A DNA stretch of 64,000 nt from Cyclobacteriaceae bacterium. Lineage in GTDB: Bacteria; Bacteroidota; Bacteroidia; Cytophagales; Cyclobacteriaceae. The notes under the pieces were generated by a model that ran no database searches, was not told where the DNA came from, and saw only the letters and a list, made by a program, of their open reading frames with translations. This document shows, piece by piece, positions 27,095 through 39,110 of this stretch (position 1 is the first letter of the stretch; each line of letters opens with the position of its first letter). The stretch is taken from assembly GCA_019638395.1 (NCBI GenBank), contig JAHBTX010000001.1, forward strand, positions 310,001-374,000. Direction: 5' to 3'. The position numbers were made by a program, and so were the translations under genes.

Positions 27095-27132
27095 ACACTA
27101 AAAAGCCCGGTAAGTTCCGGGCTTTTTAGTGT
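27095..27132. terminator. Bidirectional terminator between the SGNH gene and metF
   Basis: A perfect 16-bp stem (ACACTAAAAAGCCCGG at 27095-27110, CCGGGCTTTTTAGTGT at 27117-27132) with loop TAAGTT carries T-runs on both strands. It serves the two convergent genes, and its right end touches the metF stop. Confidence 0.92.
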
Positions 27133-28088
27133 TAAAATAATTCCTTCGCAATCTTATAAATCGGGTCCGATTTACCCATTGAATAAAAGTGAATGGTGGG
27201 TGCACCTTTCTGAATCAATTCTTTTGATTGCTGAATCGTCCACTCTATACCTAACTGTTTAATGGCTGTATTGTCTTTGCACGTCTCAGCGGCCTCAGTA
27301 AGTTCTTCCGGTAAGTCGATGTGAAATATCTGTGGCAGAATAGTGAGTTGCGACTTGGTAGTTAATGGTTTAATACCCGGAATAATTGGCACAGTTATAC
27401 CTGCTTCCCGGCATTTATCTACAAAATCAAAATATTTGTTGTTATCAAAAAACATTTGAGTAACAATATACTCTGCACCTTTATCCACTTTATTCTTCAG
27501 GTACTTCAAGTCTGTTTTTAAATTGGGTGCATTAAAATGTTTTTCAGGGTAGCCAGCCACACCTATGCAAAAATTGGTGGGCGATGGTTCGTGTAATTCC
27601 TCATCCAGGTATTGGCCCCGGTTCATGTTTACCACATGCTCCAGTAATTCCGAGGCATACGCAAACCCATCCTTCTCAGGAATAAACTTCGATTCGGTTT
27701 TGATGGCATCACCTTGCAAAACCAGTACATTATCCACCCCCAGAAAGTTGAGATCAATCAATGCATTTTCGGTTTCTTCTTTACTGAAACCTCCGCAAAT
27801 GATGTGCGGAACTGTATCTACCTTGTAATGATTTTGAATGGCCGCACAAATACCAACCGTGCCGGGGCGCTTGCGCGTGGTAATCTTCTCCAGTAAACCA
27901 CCATCCTTTTTCTTAAAAACATATTCCTCCCGATGGTAGGTAACATCTATAAACGGAGGTTTAAACTCCATTAGCGGATCGATGTTATTAAAAAGATTTT
28001 TTATGTTCTCACCTTTAAGCGGTGGAAGGATTTCTAAAGTAAATAAGGTTTTACCGTTAGCGCGTTTTAAATGTTCAGTTACTTTCAT
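27132..28088 (-). CDS. metF: Methylenetetrahydrofolate reductase
   Basis: The 318-residue FAD enzyme reduces 5,10-methylene-THF to 5-methyl-THF, the methyl donor for methionine synthase. Family sequence includes FTLEILPPLKGENIKNLF near the N-terminus, ..VLQGDA.., and GAEYIVTQMFFDNNKYFDFV. It is the last gene of the methionine operon, downstream of metH on the minus strand, and so probably falls under the SAM riboswitch although 89 bases of repeat sequence precede it. Confidence 0.95.
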   Translation of the reverse strand: MKVTEHLKRANGKTLFTLEILPPLKGENIKNLFNNIDPLMEFKPPFIDVTYHREEYVFKKKDGGLLEKITTRKRPGTVGICAAIQNHYKVDTVPHIICGGFSKEETENALIDLNFLGVDNVLVLQGDAIKTESKFIPEKDGFAYASELLEHVVNMNRGQYLDEELHEPSPTNFCIGVAGYPEKHFNAPNLKTDLKYLKNKVDKGAEYIVTQMFFDNNKYFDFVDKCREAGITVPIIPGIKPLTTKSQLTILPQIFHIDLPEELTEAAETCKDNTAIKQLGIEWTIQQSKELIQKGAPTIHFYSMGKSDPIYKIAKELF

Positions 28089-28093
28089 CTACT

Positions 28094-28167
28094 CAATTTG
28101 AAAATGTTACTATTTGAAAATTTGAAAATCAAAAAAGTGGTTAAACTCATTTTCAAATCTTCAAATT
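28094..28167. repeat. Short-word inverted repeat between metH and metF
   Basis: The gap contains the word ATTTGAAAA several times on the left (ATTTGAAAATTTGAAAATC at about 28112-28130) and its complement TTTTCAAAT on the right (about 28150-28158). The two halves can therefore pair. It belongs to the same class as the word repeats elsewhere in the window. Confidence 0.55.
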
Positions 28168-28177
28168 GACGAATTAT

Positions 28178-30853
28178 CTAATTATAGGCCAAGTTAGGTG
28201 CTAACCACTTCTCTATTTCTGCTACACTCATATTTTTACGTTTGGCATAGTCTTCCACCTGGTCTTTTTCAATTTTACCCAATCCAAAATATTTCGATGC
28301 TGCATTTGCGAAATAGAAACCACTCACTGCCGCGCCTGGATACATGGCGTACGATTCAGTTAAGGTAATACCTACTTTATCCGCTTCCAGCAATTGAAAC
28401 AACAATTTCTTTTCAGTATGATCGGGGCATGCCGGGTAACCCGGAGCCGGCCGAATGCCCTTGTATGCTTCATCAATCAATTGCTCACTATTCAAAGACT
28501 CACCTTTATCGTAACCCCAAAGTTCTTTTCTAACTTTTTCATGCAAACATTCTGCAAACGCTTCGGCCAAGCGATCGGCTAATGCTTTAGCCATTATCTC
28601 GGAATAATCGTCATGGTTGGTTTTAAATTTTGCTACCAACGTTTCTAAACCTATTCCGGCAGTAACTGCAAACAACCCCAGGTAGTCCTTACCGGGCTGA
28701 TCGGAAATAAAATCGGCCAGGCAAAAATTTGGCAGGTCTTTCGCCTTTTTATTCTGTTGTCGCAAAAAATGAAATGTAGCAGCCCCATCTGATAATTCAA
28801 CATCATCGCCTGTTCTTACAGCCGGATAAAAGGCCACTACCCCGTTTGCCTGCAAACTGTTGTTAGCAATAATATCATCCAGCATCGCGTTGGCATCGTC
28901 AAAAAGTTTTTTGGCTTCTACCCCTACAATCGAATCGTTAAAAATTCCCGGATAACGCCCGGCCAACATCCAGGTTTGGAAGAAGGGTGTCCAATCAATG
29001 TAGTTACGAAGTTCAGCAAGGGGAAATGCAACAAACTCTCTCCTACCAGTAAAAGTAGGTGCTGTAAATTTTTCATCTGCCCAATTAATTGCCACTGGAT
29101 TAGCACGTGCGGCTTCGAGCGAAATGTAATTCTTGAGTTGTTGCCGGCCTTCGTGATCTTTACGCATTACCTGGTATTCAGCTTTCATCTTTAATTGAAA
29201 AGCAGGCCGCGATTTCTTGCTTATCAATTCGCTGGCAACGGGTACCGATCGTGATGCATCCAACACATGCACTACTGGCCCTGAATAAACAGGATCAATT
29301 TTTACAGCGGTATGAATCCGCGAGGTGGTTGCTCCGCCAATCAGCAACGGTAAATCCATCTTTTCGTGCTCCATTTCTTTAGCCACGTGAACCATTTCGT
29401 CAAGCGATGGCGTAATTAATCCGCTTAGCCCGATAATGTCCACCTTCTCACGCTTAGCGGCCTCCAGAATTTTTTCCGCAGGCACCATCACACCTAAATC
29501 AATTACTTCGTAGTTGTTGCACGCCAGCACCACGCCAACTATATTCTTACCAATATCATGTACATCGCCTTTTACGGTGGCTAATAAAATCTTAGCTGCC
29601 GCCTGACCTACTGCACCGGTTAGTTTTTTTTCTTCTTCCAGGTACGGAGTAAGATAGGCTACTGATTTTTTCATTACGCGGGCACTCTTTACCACCTGTG
29701 GCAAAAACATTTTTCCTGCTCCGAATAAATCGCCCACTACATTCATACCCGACATGAGTGGCCCCTCAATTACATACAAAGGCCTGCCATACTTTAGGCG
29801 TGCCTCTTCTGTATCCTGATCAATAAAGTCAATAATTCCCTTTACTAATGAATGGGTAATTCTTTCTTCAACGGTTCCTTTACGCCACTCATCGTCTTGC
29901 TCTTTTTTCCTGGCCGATCCTTTTACAGTTTCAGCAAACTCCAGTAATCTTTCGGTTGCATCGTCTCGTCTGTTGAGCAACACATCTTCCACCCGTTCCA
30001 ACAAGTCTTTTGGAATTTCATCATATACTTCCAGCATCGTTGGGTTTACAATTCCCATATCCATACCGTGTTGAATGGCATGGTACAAAAATGCTGAGTG
30101 CATGGCTTCCCGTACTTTTTGATTTCCTCGAAAGCTGAATGAAACATTACTAACGCCACCACTCACATGTGCATGCGGCAGATTTTCACGAATCCATTTA
30201 GCTGCTTTGAAAAAATCAAGCGCGTAATTGCGATGTTCTTCAATACCTGTAGCTACCGGAAAAATATTCGGATCGAAAATAATATCCTGAGGTGGAAACT
30301 TTACTTCCTGCACCAGTATATCGTAAGCACGTTTACAAATGTCAATTCTCCTTTGGTAGGTATCGGCCTGACCTTGTTCATCGAAAGCCATTACCACCGT
30401 AGCGGCACCGTACCGTTTTACCAACCGGGCTTGTCGCTTAAACTCAGCTTCGCCACCTTTCAGACTTATGGAGTTAACAATGCCCTTTCCCTGCAAACAT
30501 TTAAGTCCGGCTTCAATTACCTCCCACTTCGATGAGTCGATCATAACAGGAAGCGTGGCAATTTCTGGTTCCGATGCCATCAGGTTTAAATACTTTACCA
30601 TGGCCGCTTGCGAATCAAGCATACCTTCGTCCATGTTCACATCTATTACCTGTGCACCGCCCCGCACCTGATCCAGTGCTACTTCTAAGGCTTCATCAAA
30701 CTTATCCTCTTTAATGAGTTTCAAAAACTTGGCCGAGCCCGTTACATTAGTTCGCTCGCCTATGTTTACAAAGTTAGAGTTGGCAGTTATTACGACAGAC
30801 TCCAGTCCGCTCAGCTTTAAAGGTCGATGGTCGATGGTCGATAGTTGCCTCAT
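28178..30853 (-). CDS. metH: Methionine synthase, C-terminal part (pterin, B12 and reactivation domains)
   Basis: The 891-residue protein carries the modules of cobalamin-dependent methionine synthase after the homocysteine domain: methyl-THF-binding barrel (about 20-290, [14 protein letters not shown]), B12 cap and Rossmann domain with the ligand His432 in GDVHDIGKN, and the SAM-dependent reactivation domain (about 560-891, with [12 protein letters not shown]). The homocysteine-binding module is a separate gene at 31222-32232, so the enzyme is split and a complex of two chains is needed. Its first codons ([12 protein letters not shown]) are partly made of a repeated GTCGATG word, unlike the family. 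Confidence 0.94.
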   Translation of the reverse strand: MRQLSTIDHRPLKLSGLESVVITANSNFVNIGERTNVTGSAKFLKLIKEDKFDEALEVALDQVRGGAQVIDVNMDEGMLDSQAAMVKYLNLMASEPEIATLPVMIDSSKWEVIEAGLKCLQGKGIVNSISLKGGEAEFKRQARLVKRYGAATVVMAFDEQGQADTYQRRIDICKRAYDILVQEVKFPPQDIIFDPNIFPVATGIEEHRNYALDFFKAAKWIRENLPHAHVSGGVSNVSFSFRGNQKVREAMHSAFLYHAIQHGMDMGIVNPTMLEVYDEIPKDLLERVEDVLLNRRDDATERLLEFAETVKGSARKKEQDDEWRKGTVEERITHSLVKGIIDFIDQDTEEARLKYGRPLYVIEGPLMSGMNVVGDLFGAGKMFLPQVVKSARVMKKSVAYLTPYLEEEKKLTGAVGQAAAKILLATVKGDVHDIGKNIVGVVLACNNYEVIDLGVMVPAEKILEAAKREKVDIIGLSGLITPSLDEMVHVAKEMEHEKMDLPLLIGGATTSRIHTAVKIDPVYSGPVVHVLDASRSVPVASELISKKSRPAFQLKMKAEYQVMRKDHEGRQQLKNYISLEAARANPVAINWADEKFTAPTFTGRREFVAFPLAELRNYIDWTPFFQTWMLAGRYPGIFNDSIVGVEAKKLFDDANAMLDDIIANNSLQANGVVAFYPAVRTGDDVELSDGAATFHFLRQQNKKAKDLPNFCLADFISDQPGKDYLGLFAVTAGIGLETLVAKFKTNHDDYSEIMAKALADRLAEAFAECLHEKVRKELWGYDKGESLNSEQLIDEAYKGIRPAPGYPACPDHTEKKLLFQLLEADKVGITLTESYAMYPGAAVSGFYFANAASKYFGLGKIEKDQVEDYAKRKNMSVAEIEKWLAPNLAYN

Positions 30854-30855
30854 AG

Positions 30856-31209
30856 TTATTTCAAGGAGTTTCGGAGAGCCTGAATACTCTTTATCAATTG
30901 AGTTAAATAATTGTAAAAATGATCAAACTGAACCTGATCAATGAGTTTACGTCTCTTAGCAAGGTGTAAACAACTAACAACTTCAATACCTGATCGAAGT
31001 GCATAGGTTAAAAAACGTTTGAATTCCGGAGTAGTTTGACCAGTAGAGCCCTCCGCAATATTTAATGCAATAGAATCAGAAGCTCTTTGAATTTGTGAGG
31101 TCAATACAAACATCTCTTTCTTCGGGAATGATTCAGTCAATTCATACACCTGACCGGATAACTCCACAGCACTTTGCCAAACCTTTAACTTCTCAAACTT
31201 GAAAGCCAT
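30856..31209 (-). CDS. Four-helix-bundle protein (rRNA intervening-sequence type)
   Basis: The 117-residue protein (start [12 protein letters not shown]; an ATG two codons upstream is possible) belongs to the family known from 23S rRNA intervening sequences (older name S23). Marks are [32 protein letters not shown] and [13 protein letters not shown]. Members form pentameric helical bundles that may bind nucleic acid; relatives serve as Avd in diversity-generating retroelements. Here it lies between the two halves of metH, 2 bases from metH2 and 12 from metH1. It looks like an insertion into a formerly adjacent gene pair. A link to methionine is not implied. Confidence 0.88.
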   Translation of the reverse strand: MAFKFEKLKVWQSAVELSGQVYELTESFPKKEMFVLTSQIQRASDSIALNIAEGSTGQTTPEFKRFLTYALRSGIEVVSCLHLAKRRKLIDQVQFDHFYNYLTQLIKSIQALRNSLK

Positions 31210-31221
31210 AATCATATCAAG

Positions 31222-32232
31222 CTATTGACCATCGACTAACAAACTATGGACTACTCGGGGTTTATACTTTTCTGCAACCATCGCAATTGCTTTTATATGC
31301 TCCGGAGTAGAACCACAACAGCCTCCTACAATATTAACCAGGCCTTCTTTCAAATATTCTTCTACTTCGCGTGCCATCTCAGCAGGTGTTTGATCGTACT
31401 GACCAAATTCATTGGGCAAACCCGCATTGGGATAAGCACTCACAAAAAACGGAGCCTTTTCGTTTAGAACTTGTAAGTATGGCCGAAGTGCCGAAGCCCC
31501 CATGGCACAGTTCAAGCCAATGCTTAGCAATGGCACATGCGATACCGAAATTAGAAAAGCTTCCGCTGTTTGGCCCGATAGAATACGGCCGCTGGCATCA
31601 GTAATAGTACCCGAAACCATTACAGGCACTTGCTTCCCGGTTTCATCAAACAATTCCTGTATAGCAAACAAGGCGGCTTTTACATTCAGAGTATCGGTAA
31701 TGGTTTCGAGCAACAACATATCCGCCCCACCATCCAGCAATCCTTTTGCCTGTTCCTTAAAAGCAACGGCAAGCTGATCGAATGTTATTGCCCGGAAGCC
31801 AGGATTATTAACATCGGGCGACATGGAGGCAAGCTTGGTGGTAGGCCCCATGGAACCCGCTACAAACCTCGGCTTGTAAGGCTCCTTACCTGTAAATTCT
31901 TCGGCTACTTCTTTGGCTATTTTAGCGGCCTGAAAGTTGATTTCATATACCAGATGTTCTAAATGATAGTCGGCCTGTGCAACGGTGGTGCTGCCAAATG
32001 TATTGGTTTCAACTATATCAGCGCCAGCTTGAAAATACTGTGCATGGATTTCCTTAATGATATCGGGGCGGGTAATACTCAACAAATCGTTGTTACCCTT
32101 TAGTGGATGGGGATGATTTTTCAATTGCTCATTCCGAAAATCCTGCTCTGTAAGTTTATAGCGCTGAATCATAGTACCCATGGCACCATCCAGTATTACA
32201 ATGCGCTCTTTTAAAATGTCTTCGATTTTCAC
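31222..32232 (-). CDS. metH: Methionine synthase, homocysteine-binding part
   Basis: The 336-residue protein is the zinc-dependent homocysteine S-methyltransferase module of MetH. It starts ILKERIVILDGAMGTMIQRY and holds the Zn-ligand cysteines in IGLNCAMG and VGGCCGS. It needs the second chain (28178-30853) for the methyl-carrying cobalamin. The start is GTG at 32232-32230, because TAA lies a few codons upstream in frame and no ATG fits; AAGGAG sits right against it. A SAM-I riboswitch lies directly upstream. The last codons (HSLLVDGQ) overlap a GTCGATGGTC word repeat. Confidence 0.93.
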   Translation of the reverse strand: MKIEDILKERIVILDGAMGTMIQRYKLTEQDFRNEQLKNHPHPLKGNNDLLSITRPDIIKEIHAQYFQAGADIVETNTFGSTTVAQADYHLEHLVYEINFQAAKIAKEVAEEFTGKEPYKPRFVAGSMGPTTKLASMSPDVNNPGFRAITFDQLAVAFKEQAKGLLDGGADMLLLETITDTLNVKAALFAIQELFDETGKQVPVMVSGTITDASGRILSGQTAEAFLISVSHVPLLSIGLNCAMGASALRPYLQVLNEKAPFFVSAYPNAGLPNEFGQYDQTPAEMAREVEEYLKEGLVNIVGGCCGSTPEHIKAIAMVAEKYKPRVVHSLLVDGQ

Positions 32233-32252
32233 TCCTTCTGTTATTTATTTTT

Positions 32253-32396
32253 TTATCCAGAAAGAGCCCGGTGAGATTGGCCTGCTTATCTTCTCTGCAT
32301 CCGTTTGAATTTGGATGTAGAAGGGAATTAGCACCAGGTTATCAGCAAGGTTGCTAAGACGTCTCCGGGCCCTGTCCCTCGGTCTTTCTGGATAAG
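32253..32396 (-). ncRNA. SAM-I (S-box) riboswitch of the metH operon
   Basis: On the minus strand the conserved S-box order is present: P1 GCTTATC (32396-32390), then GAGGGACAGGGCCC, TTAGCAACC, GGTGCTAATTCC, and closing GATAAGC (32290-32284). It senses S-adenosylmethionine and should lower metH expression when SAM is plentiful. The bases TTATCCAGAAAGA of the 5' arm (32395-32383) are perfectly complementary over 13 bp to TCTTTCTGGATAA downstream (32265-32253), which competes with P1 and gives an alternative fold. What follows on the RNA is A-rich rather than U-rich, and the metH GTG with its AGGAG is only about 20 bases away, so control of translation seems more likely than termination. Confidence 0.9.
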
Positions 32397-32449
32397 CCCT
32401 GCAAAGAAACATAATTAGGTAATAATAATAAAATCAGGATGGCTTAAAT

Positions 32450-33418
32450 TTGAGCGTTAATCTATACCCATTGAAGTTAGCTGCTATTGACATCGGTTCC
32501 AACGCTATCCGTTTTCAGGTATCGTCTGTGTTGGAAAGTAAAGACCAGGTATTGTTTAAGAAAATGGAATATGTTCGTTTTCCGTTGCGGCTGGGCCACG
32601 ATGTATTTACTACCAATCGCATAAGCGATAAAAGCATATTAAAGTTTAAGAAGCTGATGCAGGCTTTTAAGCTATTACTTGAATTATATGAAGTAGATGA
32701 TTTTATGCTGTGTGCTACTTCGGCTATGCGCGAATCGGAAAACGGGCAGGCGTTAGCCGATGAGGTGAAGAAAGAGATTGGTTTAAGTATTGAAATAATA
32801 GGCGGCCAGCGGGAAGCTGAATTGATTAATACGGCCATTCGCTCCTACCTGGGCAATCAGGCCTACCTGCACATTGATGTAGGTGGTGGCAGTACTGAAC
32901 TCAATATTTATTTCGGTGGAAAAAAAGTAAAAACCCGCTCGTTTAAAGTGGGTTCGGTGCGCATTCTTGAAAACCACGATTTGCCTGTGGTGTGGAGCGA
33001 TATGGAACACTGGGTGAAAGAAAATATAAAAGCCGAGATGGGTAAAGTAACTGCTGTAGGAACGGGTGGTAACATTAGTAAAATCTATGAACTTGCCCGC
33101 CTTAAGCCTCATCGGCTAATGTCGTTGAAAAAGATGGCGGAAGTGAAAGCGATGATTCAGGAACACTCCATTGAAGAACGTATCTATAAACTGCAAATGA
33201 ATCCTGACCGGGCTGATGTAATTATTCCGGCCAGCACGATTTATATGCGCGCCATGGAATGGGCAAAGGCCAAGTATATGTTTGTACCCGAGGTAGGATT
33301 AAAAGATGGTATGATGTTGCATCTGTTTGAACGCAACAGCAAACAAGGAAAAATTGAATTTGTTAATAAGGAAGACCAATCGAAAGGAAGTAAAACGCAA
33401 GTGGTGGGAAAACGGTGA
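32450..33418 (+). CDS. ppx: Exopolyphosphatase / Ppx-GppA family phosphatase
   Basis: The 322-residue enzyme of the ASKHA fold removes terminal phosphates from polyphosphate or pppGpp. Motifs are AAIDIGSNAIRFQV (phosphate 1), CATSAMRESENG, and HIDVGGGSTELNIYF. It is the short form, without the C-terminal HD-like domains of E. coli Ppx. No ATG fits, so I use TTG 32450; the frame conserves nothing before KLAAID. It is convergent with ppk1, which makes polyphosphate. The 52-base gap between them contains words such as TCGGTAATCCGTAATTAG. Confidence 0.88.
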   Translation: MSVNLYPLKLAAIDIGSNAIRFQVSSVLESKDQVLFKKMEYVRFPLRLGHDVFTTNRISDKSILKFKKLMQAFKLLLELYEVDDFMLCATSAMRESENGQALADEVKKEIGLSIEIIGGQREAELINTAIRSYLGNQAYLHIDVGGGSTELNIYFGGKKVKTRSFKVGSVRILENHDLPVVWSDMEHWVKENIKAEMGKVTAVGTGGNISKIYELARLKPHRLMSLKKMAEVKAMIQEHSIEERIYKLQMNPDRADVIIPASTIYMRAMEWAKAKYMFVPEVGLKDGMMLHLFERNSKQGKIEFVNKEDQSKGSKTQVVGKR

Positions 33419-33470
33419 TTGATATTCGGTAATCCGTAATTAGTATAGCCAGCGATCAGCGCCTTTAGTC

Positions 33471-35600
33471 TCAAAACAACCTCACTTCATTGATGATATC
33501 GCGGGTTACATCAAAAAATTCTTTGTGCACACTAAACGGTGGTTCGCCATTATGTTGTTTGGCCACATAGTTGCCATTTTCCTGCATTACGTAAGCATTT
33601 ACGTTATCTTTAAGGTTGTAGCGCAGGATGTTCATAGCCTGTTTGCGCAACATATCCTGCTCTAACAAAAAAAGCGATTCTATTCTGCGATCGAAGCTGC
33701 GCACCATCGCATCGGCACTGCCTATGTAAACCTTGGGATCGCCATTGTTATGAAAGTAATAAATGCGTGAGTGTTCCAGATATTCGCCCACAATGGAAAT
33801 CACTTCTATGTTTTCGCTTAATCCTTTTCTGCCCGGGCGAAGACAGCAGATTCCACGTACAATTAATTTAACTGGAACTCCAGCTTTGGATGCCTCATAG
33901 AGTGCATCGATGAACTCTTTATCCTGTAACGAATTTAGCTTTATTACAATACCGGCCGGCAATCCATTACGGGCGTTATCCGCTTCGCGCAAAACCAGGT
34001 TACATAATTGAATGCGCATATCGCGCGGAGAAGTTATCAGGTTGCGGTAGGCGGTGGGTTGCGAGTGGCCTGTGATAACATTAAAAAAATCCGACACATC
34101 GCTACCATACGTTTCGTTGGTGGTTAATAAACCCACATCGGTATAAAGGCGCGAGGTAACTTCATTGTAGTTACCACTGGCTAAGTGCACGTAGCGATAA
34201 ACTTTATCTTCTTCCTGCCTAACAATCAGCAATAATTTAGTATGAGTTTTTAAACTACTTACTCCGTAAATCACAAAACAACCGGCTTGCCGCAACCGCA
34301 GCGCTTCACGTAAGTTATTCTCTTCGTCAAAGCGTGCCTTCACTTCAAATAATACCGAAACGTGTTTACCGTTTTCGGCCGCACGCAACAAAGCGGCCGT
34401 TACACGCGATTCCTTCGCCACCCGGTAGATTGTAATTTTTATTGAAAGTACTTTCTCGTCTTCGGCTGCTTTTTCTAAAAGTTCCAATACCGGATCCATC
34501 GAGTCGTAAGGATGGTGCAGCAACACATCCCGTTCTTTCAATACTTCAAAAACATCGCGGGTACCAAACTCCGGAAACGAAACCGGCCTTCGGTGTGGAT
34601 GAAGTGGGGTGCGTTTCTCTTTAAAATCTTTATGACCGATAATTTGATTCAATCCCGATAAATCGAGGATGCTTTCGGCTGGAATAGCCATCATGTTGGC
34701 ATCATCCAAATCCCATTGAATTTTAAGAAGCCGTAACAGCCAGGTATCAAAGCCTGCCAGCATTTCAATGCGCACTACGCGGCCCCTTCTGCGGGTTTGC
34801 AGTTTACGCCTCAGCTCCTCCAGAAAATTAGATTCAATATCTTCACTTTCTTCCAGTGTAAAATCGCCATTTCGGTTTATCCGAAACAGGTTAACACTTA
34901 CAATTTCAATATTTCGAAACAACTGATGGATGTTTCTTCTTATTATCTCTTCTAACGGTACAAATAGAATAACCCCATCGGGTTGCTTGACTTCGTAAAA
35001 GCGTGGTATGTTACTTGGCACTTGAATAAAACTCGCTTTCAGGTTTTGTTGCGCGTGGTCTGCATCGGATCGGGTAACTACCCCAAACAACAAACGGTTA
35101 TTGCGCAGAGCCGGAAACGAATGGTAGCCATCAAACACCATAGGCGTAAGCATGGGGTAAATCGTGCGTTCAAAATACTGGTTGGTACGATCAGTTTCTG
35201 CTGGCGATAGCTCTTCGTAGTGTGCAATCTTAAACCCGTTATTGCTGAAATGCGGTTTAAGGTCGGCTACAAAATACTGGTTCTGGTGGTTTACAAATTC
35301 GTGTATGCCTGCTAAAAGCATTTTGCGAAAGGGTTCTTCGCGTAAGCCGCTGTAATCGTACCGTTGCTTATTATAATCCAGATAATTGTATAAACTTCCC
35401 AGCCTAATGGTACAGAACTCGTCTAAGTTAGAGGCCGTAATGGCAAGGAACTTAAGCCGATCGAATATCGTGCGTTCGGCTTTTTTGGCCTGATCTAAAA
35501 CCCGGGCATTAAATTGCAACCAACTTAAATCGCGGCTGATGTAATTGCTTTCACGAATTTGCCGGTGGGCCCGTTCATCCTGTACGCCAAGCTCTTCCAT
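33471..35600 (-). CDS. ppk1: Polyphosphate kinase 1
   Basis: The roughly 709-residue enzyme reversibly polymerises the ATP gamma-phosphate into inorganic polyphosphate. Two phospholipase-D-like halves carry the active histidines: SLKTHTKLLLI (central) and YYFHNNGDPKVYIGSADAM (later). The N-terminal domain begins NYISRDLSWLQFNARVLDQA. The start is ATG 35600, or GTG 35606, which lies right against the gyrB stop. It follows gyrB without a gap on the minus strand and so is probably co-transcribed with it. Confidence 0.95.
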   Translation of the reverse strand: MEELGVQDERAHRQIRESNYISRDLSWLQFNARVLDQAKKAERTIFDRLKFLAITASNLDEFCTIRLGSLYNYLDYNKQRYDYSGLREEPFRKMLLAGIHEFVNHQNQYFVADLKPHFSNNGFKIAHYEELSPAETDRTNQYFERTIYPMLTPMVFDGYHSFPALRNNRLLFGVVTRSDADHAQQNLKASFIQVPSNIPRFYEVKQPDGVILFVPLEEIIRRNIHQLFRNIEIVSVNLFRINRNGDFTLEESEDIESNFLEELRRKLQTRRRGRVVRIEMLAGFDTWLLRLLKIQWDLDDANMMAIPAESILDLSGLNQIIGHKDFKEKRTPLHPHRRPVSFPEFGTRDVFEVLKERDVLLHHPYDSMDPVLELLEKAAEDEKVLSIKITIYRVAKESRVTAALLRAAENGKHVSVLFEVKARFDEENNLREALRLRQAGCFVIYGVSSLKTHTKLLLIVRQEEDKVYRYVHLASGNYNEVTSRLYTDVGLLTTNETYGSDVSDFFNVITGHSQPTAYRNLITSPRDMRIQLCNLVLREADNARNGLPAGIVIKLNSLQDKEFIDALYEASKAGVPVKLIVRGICCLRPGRKGLSENIEVISIVGEYLEHSRIYYFHNNGDPKVYIGSADAMVRSFDRRIESLFLLEQDMLRKQAMNILRYNLKDNVNAYVMQENGNYVAKQHNGEPPFSVHKEFFDVTRDIINEVRLF

Positions 35601-35606
35601 GTGCAC

Positions 35607-37577
<1,971 letters not shown>

Positions 37578-37730
37578 TTATAAACCGTCAAAAATAAGGT
37601 TTTCGATACCGTTTTCCGCATTTTTTTCTTCTAAACACAAAGTATTTTTTAAGGTTTTTTCAAGCTATTAGAAGCGGGTTGTTTGCAAATAACTAAATGC
37701 TTAGTTTTAGTTTCTATAAGCTGAATTGAG

Positions 37731-39110
37731 ATGAAAAAAGTAACCCTTATTTTATTGCTGTTATCAACTGTTACCACAGCGCAAACTCATCGGGTATTTT
37801 CAATTATAGAAGAACCACAATTTGGAACTACAGAAGATTCAAGCCGCTATGCACGCGTGAACCAGGCCATCCGCAAAGCGATGGAACAAAACATCGAGTT
37901 AAACGATAGCCTGTTCAACGAGTTTCGGTTGTTACGCGGCAGAATTACCAGCTATCGTAACGTTTATAATTCATCACCGGGATTTATTACGCTGGACAGC
38001 CTTGGACGCATCTCCGATAAATCGGGTGTAAAGACATTGAGTATCAACAACTGGAAATCGCAAAAGTTACCAGCCGCAGTTTATGCATGTACCAACTTAC
38101 AAGAGTTGGAGTTAGTTAATACGCGCATCAAAAAAGTGAAGCACCTTAAAAAGCTGCGGGCACTCACAGCCTTGTATGTATTAAACAATCAGCCAAAGGG
38201 AAAATTTATACTAAGTAAAACCAAAACCATTCGCACGGTTGTGATGCGGGGCAATAAGCCAGCCCTGCCGCGATCGTTCGCACCACTTGAGGCACTGCAA
38301 CGCCTTGATCTTGCTGCTAACAGGCTTACGAGTTTTCCAACCGGAATAAATAGAAATAAAAATCTGAAAGAGTTAGTTCTTAGTAACAATGCCATTGCCA
38401 ACCTGGATAATGTTCCGGTTTTGCCTGCCCTTGAAAAATTAGAACTAATCCGAAATAAAATTGAAGTAATACCTGAACCTATTAAAAACCTGAACGGATT
38501 AAAACGGCTCACACTAAATTATAATTCCATTCACTCTGTACATCCGGCTATTGCCAATCTTACTCAGTTAGAACAACTTTCATTTTACCAAAACAAACTC
38601 AAAGCCATTCCGGAAGGTATTTATGAATTACCTGCGTTGCGCGAAATAGATTTGTATCATAACGAAATTGAACGAGTGCCCGATCGGATTGCAAACCTGA
38701 AAAAACTTGAGATACTTTACCTGTCGCACAACAAACTCATTAGTATTCCGGAAGCAATAGGTTCGTTGAGTAACCTTATTGAATTGTATTTATCTGATAA
38801 TAGATTGATGGAAATGCCTGCGAGTCTGCATCAATTAACGAATCTTAAGGTATTACGGGTTAACAACAACCGGCTGGTGATTACACCGAAAGCAGTAAGT
38901 AGTCTTACTCTATTAGAAAACCTGGATATTTCGGGCAATCAACTTCATGAAATTCCGCAAGGCCTGGACAACCTGCCACTTAAAATTCTGGTGATGTTAA
39001 ATAATCCGTGGGATGAGCCCACCCGAAAACAAATCGCTACTCTAACCCATATTTTACGCAACAAAGAAGTTGTGGTGCATGTGGAAGAGGAATTAGGAAT
39101 TAGGAATTAG
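37731..39110 (+). CDS. Exported leucine-rich-repeat protein
   Basis: The 459-residue protein has a signal peptide (MKKVTLILLLLSTVTTAQ) and, from about residue 110, some 13 leucine-rich repeats of 22-23 residues with the pattern LxxLxLxxNxLxxIPxxI (for example LEILYLSHNKLISIPEAIGS). Such repeats form a curved protein-binding surface; the ligand is unknown. Its last residues (EELGIRN) and stop codon are made by an AATTAGG tandem array, so the natural C-terminus has been replaced or extended. A promoter-like TTTG (37682) and TAGTTTTA (37702-37709) lie upstream. Confidence 0.85.
   Translation: MKKVTLILLLLSTVTTAQTHRVFSIIEEPQFGTTEDSSRYARVNQAIRKAMEQNIELNDSLFNEFRLLRGRITSYRNVYNSSPGFITLDSLGRISDKSGVKTLSINNWKSQKLPAAVYACTNLQELELVNTRIKKVKHLKKLRALTALYVLNNQPKGKFILSKTKTIRTVVMRGNKPALPRSFAPLEALQRLDLAANRLTSFPTGINRNKNLKELVLSNNAIANLDNVPVLPALEKLELIRNKIEVIPEPIKNLNGLKRLTLNYNSIHSVHPAIANLTQLEQLSFYQNKLKAIPEGIYELPALREIDLYHNEIERVPDRIANLKKLEILYLSHNKLISIPEAIGSLSNLIELYLSDNRLMEMPASLHQLTNLKVLRVNNNRLVITPKAVSSLTLLENLDISGNQLHEIPQGLDNLPLKILVMLNNPWDEPTRKQIATLTHILRNKEVVVHVEEELGIRN

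Noticed and set aside
30856-31209. Four-helix-bundle protein considered as Avd of a diversity-generating retroelement
   Set aside because: No reverse transcriptase, template repeat or variable repeat was found in the window.
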